In this document: in pieces, positions 33,501 to 40,887 of the stretch | How positions within the stretch are numbered: the stretch's first letter is position 1 | Layout: each line of letters opens with the position of its first letter | Assembly: GCA_017547845.1 (NCBI GenBank) | Contig: JAFYNZ010000027.1 | Span: 1 to 47,557, forward strand | Direction: 5' to 3' | DNA: 47,557 nucleotides | From: Muribaculaceae bacterium | GTDB lineage: Bacteria; Bacteroidota; Bacteroidia; Bacteroidales; Muribaculaceae | Notes under the pieces: generated by a model | Told to the model about the DNA's origin: nothing | Seen by the model: only the letters and a program-made list of their open reading frames with translations | Databases searched by the model: none | Program-made: the position numbers and the translations under genes

Positions 33501-34259
33501 AAGTATGGTCAACGCTATCAGGCAGACATCAACTCGTCTCAAGCAAGTCTCTTTAGTGAATTCGAACAGATCGAAACAGCTCGACCTCCAATCCCTGTAG
33601 CTGAAGAGTGGAGTCAAATCCAATTGCTGGAGGAAGAAAAGAAACTTGTCGGCATGTATCTTTCAGCTCATCCACTTGACCAATATTTTATAGAATGGAA
33701 ATATGGTTGTAACACGACAGCATCTACATTCAAAGAAAAAGAAGCTGACGGACAGCACATTACTATGGCCGGATTGGTTTGTGGTCTTCAGGAGCGAATG
33801 ACCAAGAAGGGTTCTCCTTGGGGATTGCTCTCTATTCAAGACTATACAGGCACTGCAGAAATACGTTTATTTGGCGAAAACTACATAAAGTATAAACCGC
33901 TATGTATCGTCGGCCTACCGATTTTCATTAAAGCCAGTTTCTCTGCAGGGAAATACAATTCTGATATGCTTGATTTCAACATTGAGCAAATCACCCTTTT
34001 AGAGAATCTGCAAGGGACTGTAGTTAAGCACATCACGCTGCACATTGACTCAGACTTCAATGACTCAACTCTTTTTGAGGAACTTGATAATTACATTGCT
34101 AAAGAGGGCGACAGTGGATGTGATGTGTTTGTTTCAATTTCGGATTTAAAGAATCAACAGATAATCAAAGTCAGATTTGCTCAACAATTCAATGTATCAT
34201 TAGGATTGATAAAATGGCTTGATTCCAAGGGTATTAAGTATTCAATAAATCAAGATTAA
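30567..34259 (+). CDS. dnaE: DNA polymerase III alpha subunit
   Basis: The 1230-residue replicative polymerase of the DnaE1 type. The N-terminal PHP domain opens with HLHVHSQYSLLDG and keeps its metal-binding histidines. The palm carries GPGRGSAAGS near 425 and the catalytic PDIDVDFDDDGRG near 464-476. YRPGPM, YQEQVM and FNKSHATCYSWVAYQTAYLK follow, then helix-hairpin-helix and an OB-fold domain from about residue 1065 (ITMAGLVCGLQERMTKKG). The tau-binding tail at the C-terminus is short, as in other Bacteroidetes. It is monocistronic with a consensus promoter, followed by trxA with its own promoter. Confidence 0.99.
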   Translation: MTQFTHLHVHSQYSLLDGQAAINKLVDKAIADGQRGIALTDHGNMFGIKELFNYVKKKNKELDADNQFKPILGCEMYVAKNSLKDRDDKSDKGYHLIVLAKNKQGYHNLVKLVSQAWTEGYYYHPRTDKEALAAHSEGLIICSACLGGEIPQYIINGQYKEAEERMLWYKSIFGEDYYVELQRHRTFKHNANTEVYEEQVKVNAVLIEMARKHNIKLIATNDVHFVNEEDSEAHDRLICISTGKRFGDPSRMHYTKQEWLKSTAEMNEIFEDIPEALANTNEILDKVEVYSIDHSPIMPNYEIPANFGTEEEYRNRITEKELFDEFTQDENGNVVLSQEDAEKKIKTLGGYDKLYRIKFEADYLKKLTLDGARVRYGDPLPDDVAERLNFELHIMKTMGFPGYFLIVQDFINVARKELGVSVGPGRGSAAGSAAAYCLGITQIDPIKYDLLFERFLNPDRISLPDIDVDFDDDGRGAVLKYVTEKYGEEKVAHIITYGTMATKMAIKDVAKVLELPLPESNRLAKLVPDKMPEIDGKAPKLNFANCLKYIKDFAAEAQSSNPVIREVMKYAGQLEGNVRNTGVHACGVIIGRDDITDWVPVSVATDSDGSKILVTQYEGSVIEDTGLIKMDFLGLKTLSIIMEAVENIKRRHGIEIDMDNIPIDDEKTYKLYCEGRTTGTFQFESAGMQKYLRELQPSKFEDLIAMNALYRPGPMAYIPQFIARKHGHEPIEYDIPIMEKYLQDTYGITVYQEQVMLLSRLLANFTRGESDVLRKAMGKKMIDKMNELKKKFLDGGQKNGHKPEVLDKIWADWEKFASYAFNKSHATCYSWVAYQTAYLKANYPAEYMAGVLSRNLSNLAKLTIFMDECKAMNIDVKGPDINESVHKFGVTENGEIRFGLEAIKSVGSNAVASIIKEREQNGPYKDIFDFVERVNLSACNKSTIESLAFAGAFDCFPEIRREMFTTKINDIPWSEILVKYGQRYQADINSSQASLFSEFEQIETARPPIPVAEEWSQIQLLEEEKKLVGMYLSAHPLDQYFIEWKYGCNTTASTFKEKEADGQHITMAGLVCGLQERMTKKGSPWGLLSIQDYTGTAEIRLFGENYIKYKPLCIVGLPIFIKASFSAGKYNSDMLDFNIEQITLLENLQGTVVKHITLHIDSDFNDSTLFEELDNYIAKEGDSGCDVFVSISDLKNQQIIKVRFAQQFNVSLGLIKWLDSKGIKYSINQD

Positions 34260-34278
34260 TCATTTTTATGATGAATTG

Positions 34279-34310
34279 TTTGGCAGAATGAAAAATAAGA
34301 ACTAATTTTG
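34279..34310 (+). promoter_or_regulatory. Promoter of trxA
   Basis: TTTG (34279-34282), exactly 20 bases, then TAATTTTG (34303-34310), about 35 bases before the ATG. Confidence 0.8.
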
Positions 34311-34345
34311 AATTGGAATTTAAACTCTAAAAACAGAATATACTT

Positions 34346-34660
34346 ATGGCAGTACAATTTACAGATCAAACAGCTAAAGAAGCTATTGAATCAGGCAAAG
34401 TAGTAGTTATCGACTTTTGGGCAGAATGGTGTGGTCCATGCGTAAAATTGGGCCCTGCAGTAGAAGCAGTTGCTGAAAAATACGAAGGTAAAGCTATCGT
34501 TGGTAAAATGAACGTTGACGAAAACGATGAGGTAAGCTCTGAAAACCGTGTTCGCAACATCCCTACAATCCTTTTCTTCAAGGATGGTGAATTGAAGGAT
34601 CGTACAGTAGGCCTCGTATCTCAAGCAGACATCGAAGCTAAGCTTGAAGCTCTTCTTTAA
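34346..34660 (+). CDS. trxA: Thioredoxin
   Basis: A 104-residue thiol-disulfide reductant. The active site is W28-C29-G30-P31-C32 in DFWAEWCGPC, and the cis-proline loop is NIPTILFFKDG near 71-81. It has no signal peptide, so it is cytoplasmic. The length is standard. It stands between its own promoter and a clear terminator. Confidence 0.97.
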   Translation: MAVQFTDQTAKEAIESGKVVVIDFWAEWCGPCVKLGPAVEAVAEKYEGKAIVGKMNVDENDEVSSENRVRNIPTILFFKDGELKDRTVGLVSQADIEAKLEALL

Positions 34661-34686
34661 TCAATAGTTTTAAGTGATTAATCTAC

Positions 34687-34718
34687 AAGGGGTTGCATTA
34701 ATATTTTGCAACCCTTTT
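34687..34718 (+). terminator. Terminator of trxA
   Basis: AAGGGGTTGCA pairs with TGCAACCCTTT (11 pairs with one G-U) around a 9-base A/T loop, followed by TTGTGT. Confidence 0.8.
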
Positions 34719-34737
34719 GTGTAAATACCCATTAACA

Positions 34738-35820
34738 ATGAGACGCTATAACACACTCTTAAAAAGTATTGCAATTGCAGTCATGGCATTAACCTCAATG
34801 ATATCTTTCGATGCTCAATCACAATATAATCGACCACAAACTCCGGTTCCTCCATATCCATACGACACCTTAGAGTATGTGGTCAACAACACCAAAGCCA
34901 ATGTGCAATTATCGGGCACTTTGACCATGCCTGACAATCCGAAGGCTGTGATTGTGATGGCAACAGGCAGTGGCTCGCAAAACAGAGATGAAGAAATGTT
35001 TGGCCACCGACCATTCAAAGTTATTGCCGACTATTTGTCGCGTAATGGGTATGCTGTGTTAAGAACTGACGATCGTGGCATCGGTCAGTCTACAGGTGAC
35101 GCGACACTCGCTACTACCGATGACTTTGCAGAAGATGCTAAATATGCAGTCGAAAGTCTTAAAAAACTTGATGCTTTAAAAGACCGACCAGTCGGAATTA
35201 TAGGCCATTCAGAAGGTGGTAGCATCGCTATAAAGTGTGCACCATCAGTCGACTTCATCATTACACTTGCAGCACCAGCAATCCAAGGCGATTCGATCAT
35301 ATTGACGCAAACCAAAGCAATGCTTGATGCTTCAGGTCAAGGCTTTGCATGGGATTCGTTGTATCCTACACTCAGAAAACGATATGACACTGTGATGTCA
35401 AATCTGCCAACATCATTATTAAAGATCCAACTATATAATGATGTCGTGAAAGATATACCACCGGCAATGCTCACCGATCAACTTATAAACCAAATTAATG
35501 CGGAAATATCTGCAATGTGTTCTCCATGGTATCGCACTTTCTTACGCTATAATCCGGCCGAAGATATACGCAATATTGACATTCCTTGGTTGGCATTGAA
35601 CGGCACAAAAGACTTGCAAGTGCTTTGCGAAGACAACACATCGACCATTAAGCAACTTAATCCAAATGCCACTGTAGTAGTCTTTGACGGTTTGAATCAT
35701 CTGTTTCAGCAATGCAATAGAGGCACAGTAGATGAATATGCCATCATAGAGCAAACAATATCTCCTCAAGTATTGGAAACTATACTAAATTGGTTGAATA
35801 CATCAATTGCAACTGATTGA
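34738..35820 (+). CDS. Secreted alpha/beta hydrolase
   Basis: A 360-residue alpha/beta-fold hydrolase of the COG1073/EstD type. A signal peptide covers about residues 1-28 (cut near AQS-QYN). The nucleophile is S158 in GHSEGGS, with a probable acid in NGTKDLQV and His in DGLNHLF near the C-terminus. SQNRDEEMFGHRPF near 80-93 and LRTDDRGIGQSTG near 108-120 are family hallmarks. It is likely a periplasmic esterase of unknown substrate. I start it at the ATG at 34738; a start further up would fall in the trxA terminator. Its last 18 bases overlap the end of the convergent dus gene. Confidence 0.9.
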   Translation: MRRYNTLLKSIAIAVMALTSMISFDAQSQYNRPQTPVPPYPYDTLEYVVNNTKANVQLSGTLTMPDNPKAVIVMATGSGSQNRDEEMFGHRPFKVIADYLSRNGYAVLRTDDRGIGQSTGDATLATTDDFAEDAKYAVESLKKLDALKDRPVGIIGHSEGGSIAIKCAPSVDFIITLAAPAIQGDSIILTQTKAMLDASGQGFAWDSLYPTLRKRYDTVMSNLPTSLLKIQLYNDVVKDIPPAMLTDQLINQINAEISAMCSPWYRTFLRYNPAEDIRNIDIPWLALNGTKDLQVLCEDNTSTIKQLNPNATVVVFDGLNHLFQQCNRGTVDEYAIIEQTISPQVLETILNWLNTSIATD

Positions 35821-36732
35821 CACCACCGCAGCATCGTATTTCGCCATGTTGATAGATTTCTTTATCAACTTGGCGGATTTACGACCTATCAGAGGCTCAA
35901 GATATTCCCAAAAAGTCTTCATCTTGACCAATAATTGCGAGTCACCTTGAAGACGAGCAGAATAATGCTCCAACAGATGAGCATGGAGCTCTAATATTTT
36001 CGCAATCTTCTCTTTGTCGGATAATTGCACATTATTGACATACTCGTAAGAAAGACAAGGGTCAGACAATAGACCACGACCAATCATAATTGCCGACAAC
36101 GTAGCATACCGGCAATCAATGCTATTTATTTCGCCTAAGTTAGTAATATCTCCATTGTATATCAGTGGGTGAGTAATCTCGCCGGAAATACGCTCAAATG
36201 ACAGCATATCGACATTTCCCTTGTATTGCTGTGTTGCGACACGCGGATGCAATGCCACATGATGCAAGGGTGCATGGTTGATTATGTCGATCAACGGATA
36301 AAATTCTTCTGCACTCGACATTCCGAGACGCATCTTCACCGAATAGTGAATATCATCATTATCCTTAATTGCTTCCATCAACTCTAGCACTTTTTGTGGA
36401 TCACTGAGTAGGGCAGCACCTCGCCCTTTCTTTGTCTGTAATGGGAAGGGACAACCAAAGTTGATATCAATACGACTGTACCCTAATTCTCTAATCTTCG
36501 CTGACAGAAAATCAAGTTCATCTTTGCCGTTAACTATGATTTGAGGTACAAGATTCAGGCCCTCATTATTCTCCGGCAATATATCTCGCAAATCCTTCGC
36601 TCTTATGTCTGACTTCTCAATTCTGATAAAAGGGGAGTAGTAGCAACTCACGCCACCTATCAACCTATTATGCCAATAGCGATATGCAGCATCGGTATAA
36701 CCTTGTAAAGGTGCAAACTCAATATTTGTCAT
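35803..36732 (-). CDS. dus: tRNA-dihydrouridine synthase
   Basis: A 309-residue FMN enzyme that reduces uridine to dihydrouridine in tRNA D-loops. The family start is FAPLQGYTDAAYRYWH at 6-21, the catalytic cysteine is C94 in NFGCPFP, followed by KKGRGAALL, KMRLGMSSA (MRxG motif), HPRV near 162, YNGDI near 192 and MIGRGLLSDP near 217. It matches the DusB/DusC-like Bacteroidetes form. The -7 element TATCTTTGC ends only 4 bases before the ATG, which suggests a leaderless or almost leaderless mRNA. Confidence 0.93.
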   Translation of the reverse strand: MTNIEFAPLQGYTDAAYRYWHNRLIGGVSCYYSPFIRIEKSDIRAKDLRDILPENNEGLNLVPQIIVNGKDELDFLSAKIRELGYSRIDINFGCPFPLQTKKGRGAALLSDPQKVLELMEAIKDNDDIHYSVKMRLGMSSAEEFYPLIDIINHAPLHHVALHPRVATQQYKGNVDMLSFERISGEITHPLIYNGDITNLGEINSIDCRYATLSAIMIGRGLLSDPCLSYEYVNNVQLSDKEKIAKILELHAHLLEHYSARLQGDSQLLVKMKTFWEYLEPLIGRKSAKLIKKSINMAKYDAAVVSISCN

Positions 36733-36736
36733 TACG

Positions 36737-36744
36737 CAAAGATA
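36737..36744 (-). promoter_or_regulatory. -7 element immediately upstream of dus
   Basis: TATCTTTG on the minus strand, 4 bases before the dus ATG; the -33 part is weak. The predicted transcript start lies at or next to the initiation codon. Confidence 0.5.
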
Positions 36745-36766
36745 TTAAATGGTCGTATATTATAAA

Positions 36767-36800
36767 GTAATAGCTTGAAAACCCGGTTTCAAGCTATTAC
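36767..36800 (-). terminator. Terminator of the M13 peptidase gene
   Basis: A perfect 14-bp stem (36767-36780 with 36787-36800) around a 6-base loop, 20 bases past the peptidase stop. On the minus strand it is followed by TTTATAATAT. Confidence 0.85.
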
Positions 36801-36819
36801 ATATCATCTATTTAATTTA

Positions 36820-38847
36820 TTACCAAATGATTACACGTTCATTTTCAGGCATCCACATCTTGTCGCCTTCTTTCACACCAAATGCTTCATAGAATTCAAC
36901 AATGTTTCTCAAAGTCGCATTTACGCGCAACTTACCCAATGAGTGAGGGTCAGTCATTGTGCGGTTGAGAATTTCTTCTTCACGGATATTACCTGCCCAA
37001 AGGTTGGCATAAGCGAGATAGAAGCGTTGGATAGCAGAGAAGCCATCAATTTCCTTCATTTCCTTACCCTTCATTGAATCAAGGTAAGCAGTCAAAGCGA
37101 CACGGAGACCACCTTGGTCGGCGATATTTTCACCTAATGTAAATGTACCATTAGCATTCACTCCAGGAGCTACTTCGATAGCATCAAATTGTGAAATAAG
37201 CACTTTTGACAACTCTGTAAATGCTTTAGTATCTTCTTCTGTCCACCAGTCTGACAAGTTACCATCTTTGTCGAATTGGCGACCGGAGTCATCAAATCCA
37301 TGAGTCATTTCGTGACCGATAACGACACCGATTGCACCATAGTTTTGAGCATCGTCAGCGTTAAGGTCGAAATATGGTGGTTGGAGAATACCTGCAGGGA
37401 AACAGATTTCGTTTGTAGTTGGATTGTAGTAAGCATTCACAGTCTGAGGAGTCATGTGCCACTCATCACGGTCCACTTCCTTACCGAGCTTCTTATAGTT
37501 GTCTTGAGAATACCACACTGAAGCCATGTAGACATTTTCCAAATAACTCTTAGATGGGTCAATTACGATGCCTGAGTAGTCTTTCCACTTATCAGGATAT
37601 CCGATCTTCACTGTGAATGTAGCAAGTTTCTGGCGAGCCTTAGCCTTTGTTTCATCGCTCATCCATGTAAGGTTGTCGATATGCTTACCAAGTGCTACTT
37701 GAAGATTGCTGATAAGCTTCTTCATATATTCCTTGCTTTCTTCAGGGAAGTATTTAGCGACATAAAGTTCGCCGACAGCTTCGCCAAGCATAGAGTTTGG
37801 AAGATTCATCGCACGTTTCCAACGTGGCTCTTTCTCTTCGATACCACTCATCACACGGTCATACATTTCAAAATCTGCATCGCTGAACTCATCGCTAAGC
37901 AAGCCGGTAGCATTGCTGACAGCAGAAACTACCATGTAGTCCTTAATCTGTTGCAAAGACAATGTTGGCAACAATGCATTCATTTCTTCCATGTAACGCA
38001 AGCTTGACACGTTGGCAGCATCAAGGTTCTCGATACCTAAAAGTCTGAAATATTCGTCCCATGCAATATTGGCAAAACGAGTTCTAATCTCGTCCATTGA
38101 GAGCATATTATAACGTAATTGTGGGTTACGACGCTCTTCGCGAGACTTTTTGAAACGTGCCATTTCAGTTTCGATTGACATGACGTTTTCAAACACACGC
38201 TTCTGAGCAGCTTCATCATAACCGATGAGTTGCATCAATCGTTTGATATAGATTTCATAAGCTTCGATGATGCGACGATTGTTTTCGTTGTCTTCTAAAT
38301 AATAGTCTCTATCACCAAGACCAAGACCGGCTTCACCGATGTGCATGATATTCATTGTAGAATTTTTGGCATCAGCACCGACACCTGTAGAGAAGAATAC
38401 TGATGAAATACCATTGTGCATCCATGCCATAGTGCTTGTGAAGTCTGCCTCTGTCATTGCATTAATTCTTGCGATTTGAGGCATCAATGGTGCTGCACCC
38501 TCACGATTAAGACGAGCAGAGTCCATACCCATAGCATAAAGGTCGCTGACCTTTTGAGCATTGGTGCCTTTAACCTTGCTTTGTGGATTATTAGCAAGAG
38601 TTGTAATCAACTCTTTCAACTGCTCACGAGCATTTTCACGAAGCATGTCGAATGTGCCATAGCGTGAATACTCAGGTGTGAGTGGGTGAGCCTTCATCCA
38701 GCCACCACAAGCATACTGATAGAAATCTTCACAAGGGTCGGTAGTCTTATCGAGATTTGCGACCTCGATACCCTTTCCGTTAGTCGATGCATTCATCATC
38801 AACGGCAAAGTGATTGCAGCACTTGCCAACAATTTTTTAATGTTCAT
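36820..38847 (-). CDS. M13-family zinc metallopeptidase (PepO/neprilysin-like)
   Basis: A 675-residue peptidase of the neprilysin family. It has a signal peptide (MNIKKLLASAAITLPLMMNA) and the N-terminal mark DPCEDFYQYACGGW. The zinc site is HEMTH near residue 511, and the third ligand lies in ENIADQGG near residue 572. The NAYYNPTTNEICFPAGIL segment upstream is also conserved. The C-terminus ends in VIIW rather than the CxxW of mammalian neprilysin, as in other bacterial members. It is probably periplasmic and cleaves peptides. The ATG at 38847 gives the signal peptide a clean start; an ATG 30 bases upstream is less likely. It follows the ABC-F gene by 33 bases. Confidence 0.95.
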   Translation of the reverse strand: MNIKKLLASAAITLPLMMNASTNGKGIEVANLDKTTDPCEDFYQYACGGWMKAHPLTPEYSRYGTFDMLRENAREQLKELITTLANNPQSKVKGTNAQKVSDLYAMGMDSARLNREGAAPLMPQIARINAMTEADFTSTMAWMHNGISSVFFSTGVGADAKNSTMNIMHIGEAGLGLGDRDYYLEDNENNRRIIEAYEIYIKRLMQLIGYDEAAQKRVFENVMSIETEMARFKKSREERRNPQLRYNMLSMDEIRTRFANIAWDEYFRLLGIENLDAANVSSLRYMEEMNALLPTLSLQQIKDYMVVSAVSNATGLLSDEFSDADFEMYDRVMSGIEEKEPRWKRAMNLPNSMLGEAVGELYVAKYFPEESKEYMKKLISNLQVALGKHIDNLTWMSDETKAKARQKLATFTVKIGYPDKWKDYSGIVIDPSKSYLENVYMASVWYSQDNYKKLGKEVDRDEWHMTPQTVNAYYNPTTNEICFPAGILQPPYFDLNADDAQNYGAIGVVIGHEMTHGFDDSGRQFDKDGNLSDWWTEEDTKAFTELSKVLISQFDAIEVAPGVNANGTFTLGENIADQGGLRVALTAYLDSMKGKEMKEIDGFSAIQRFYLAYANLWAGNIREEEILNRTMTDPHSLGKLRVNATLRNIVEFYEAFGVKEGDKMWMPENERVIIW

Positions 38848-38880
38848 ATCATTATAATTTTGATTGTTATCATTCATGAG

Positions 38881-40812
38881 TTAAGAGTTTAGATTTTCAT
38901 ATTCCATTTGAGCCTCTTCCCAAGCAAGCATAGCCTCTTCGCTTTGCTTCTGCACTTGGGCATATCTATCAAGCAGTGAAGCATCCGACTGACCTTCCGA
39001 TAGTTTCTGCTCCAACTCCGCCTTCTCTTCATCGAGTTTTTCGACCAACAGTTCGGCATCCTTGATGGCTTTAAGAGCTCGTTTTAAAAGCTTTTCATGC
39101 TCCTTCTGCTCTGCATATGAAAGTTTGCGTTGTTGCTTTTCTTCATCTATTGCAGGCTTCACCTCATCGACAGAAGCACTTCGATATTCGAGCTCATTGA
39201 GATTTGACATTCTCTTCCTGTTGAGGAAATCATAGATGCCACCGATATTTTCAATCACACGACCTCCGCCAAACTCATAGACTTTCTCCACAAGACCATC
39301 AAGGAACTCGCGGTCGTGACTGACTACTATCACCGTGCCGTCGAATGCCTTAATAGCCTCTTTGAGCACATCTTTGGTTTTCATATCGAGGTGATTGGTC
39401 GGTTCGTCGAGGATAAGCAGATTGACGGGTTCAAGCAGAAGACGAATCATAGCCAATCGAGTTTTCTCTCCACCCGACAACACCTTCACCATCTTATCAC
39501 TTGCTTCACCTCCAAACATGAATGCACCAAGGATATCACGAATCTTTGTGCGAATATCGCCGACAGCGACGCGATCAATGGTGTCAAACACGGTTATATC
39601 TTGATCAAGCAATTGAGCCTGATTCTGAGCAAAATATCCTATCTTGACATTATGACCGATTGTCAGATCGCCCGTGAATGGAATTTCTCCCATTATACAC
39701 TTAACAAGTGTCGACTTACCTTCACCGTTTCGTCCGACAAACGCCACCTTTTCGCCGCGCTTAATACGGAAATTGGCCTTATCGAATACTTGATGATTGC
39801 CATATGCCTTACCGACATCTTCGATTATTACAGGGTAATCACCCGATCTGGGAGCCGGAGGGAATTTGAGATTGAGATGCGAATTATCCACCTCATCTAT
39901 TTCGATTGGCACTATCTTCTCGAGCTGCTTAATGCGACTTTGCACCTGCACAGCCTTAGTCGCCTTATATCTGAAACGCTCAATGAAGTCAGTGATATCT
40001 GCTATTTCTTTTTGTTGATTTTCATATGCACGACGTTGCTGCTCTATACGCTCACGACGAAGCTCCACGAAGTGACTGTAATTTGTCTTATAGTCGTAGA
40101 TTCTGCCACACGAAATCTCAATCGTACGATTGGTCACTTTATCAATAAACGCGCGGTCGTGACTGACCACAACTACAGCCTTCGCTTTTGCGACAAGAAA
40201 CTGCTCAAGCCACTGGATAGACTCAATGTCAAGGTGGTTGGTCGGCTCGTCAAGTAGTAAGACATCGGGACGACGAAGCAAAAGCTTAGCCAATTCGATA
40301 CGCATTCTCCATCCGCCACTCAACTCTGCAGTAGGGCGAGGAAAGTCTTCACGATTGAATCCGAGACCTATAAGTGTGCGTTCGATTTCAGCCTCCATAT
40401 TGGAGCTCTTCTCCATCTCGATACGCTCATTGACCAATGTCAATCGGTCGATCAACTTATGATACTCTTCGCTATCATAATCCTCACGCGATGCGAGTTC
40501 CAAACTCAGTCGTTCTGATTCTTGCTCTAAGGCCAATTGAGAGGCAAACACTTTTCTGACCTCTTCGATGATAGATGTCTCATCAGATATCTTCATCTGC
40601 TGTGGCAAGTATCCTATGGTAGTGCCGTCAGATGCTGCGACTTGACCTGTGGTGGCAGTCTGCAACCCGGCTATAATTTTCAACAATGTAGATTTACCCG
40701 CGCCATTTTTTCCGACCAATGCTATTCTGTCGCTCGGATTTATAACAGCACTAACTCCGCTAAACAAAGGTTTAGCAGAGTATTCCACACCGATTGCTTG
40801 CAAAGTTATCAT
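38881..40812 (-). CDS. ABC-F family ATPase
   Basis: A 643-residue protein with two ABC domains and no membrane part, a ribosome-associated ABC-F factor. The Walker A motifs are GKNGAGKST near 35 and GRNGEGKST near 355; the signatures are LSGGWRMR and LSGGEKTR; the Walker B motifs LLLDEPTNHLD and LILDEPTNHLD are both complete. Between the domains is the charged linker (about 245-320), and at the C-terminus an Ala/Glu/Lys-rich coiled coil (about 560-640). It resembles the Uup/YdiF/YheS group that rescues stalled ribosomes. A resistance role cannot be concluded. It is the first gene of the ABC-F/M13 pair. Confidence 0.93.
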   Translation of the reverse strand: MITLQAIGVEYSAKPLFSGVSAVINPSDRIALVGKNGAGKSTLLKIIAGLQTATTGQVAASDGTTIGYLPQQMKISDETSIIEEVRKVFASQLALEQESERLSLELASREDYDSEEYHKLIDRLTLVNERIEMEKSSNMEAEIERTLIGLGFNREDFPRPTAELSGGWRMRIELAKLLLRRPDVLLLDEPTNHLDIESIQWLEQFLVAKAKAVVVVSHDRAFIDKVTNRTIEISCGRIYDYKTNYSHFVELRRERIEQQRRAYENQQKEIADITDFIERFRYKATKAVQVQSRIKQLEKIVPIEIDEVDNSHLNLKFPPAPRSGDYPVIIEDVGKAYGNHQVFDKANFRIKRGEKVAFVGRNGEGKSTLVKCIMGEIPFTGDLTIGHNVKIGYFAQNQAQLLDQDITVFDTIDRVAVGDIRTKIRDILGAFMFGGEASDKMVKVLSGGEKTRLAMIRLLLEPVNLLILDEPTNHLDMKTKDVLKEAIKAFDGTVIVVSHDREFLDGLVEKVYEFGGGRVIENIGGIYDFLNRKRMSNLNELEYRSASVDEVKPAIDEEKQQRKLSYAEQKEHEKLLKRALKAIKDAELLVEKLDEEKAELEQKLSEGQSDASLLDRYAQVQKQSEEAMLAWEEAQMEYENLNS

Positions 40813-40845
40813 CCCTTACAATTTTGATTTACTGATTTAATTCTA

Positions 40846-40877
40846 CAAAATTAGTTCTTTTTCTGCACTTCAGCAAA
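40846..40877 (-). promoter_or_regulatory. Promoter of the ABC-F/M13 pair
   Basis: On the minus strand TTTG (40877-40874), exactly 20 bases, then TAATTTTG (40853-40846), about 33 bases before the ATG. Confidence 0.8.
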
Positions 40878-40887
40878 TCTGTAGGGA

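Noticed and set aside
34717-34737. A TTG start seven codons upstream of the secreted hydrolase
   Set aside because: It lies in the trxA terminator and would spoil the signal peptide; the ATG at 34738 is better.
39316-40257. A 313-codon plus-strand frame inside the ABC-F gene
   Set aside because: It is antisense to well-conserved ABC motifs, and its sequence is the low-quality Cys/His/Ile-rich type expected of a shadow frame.
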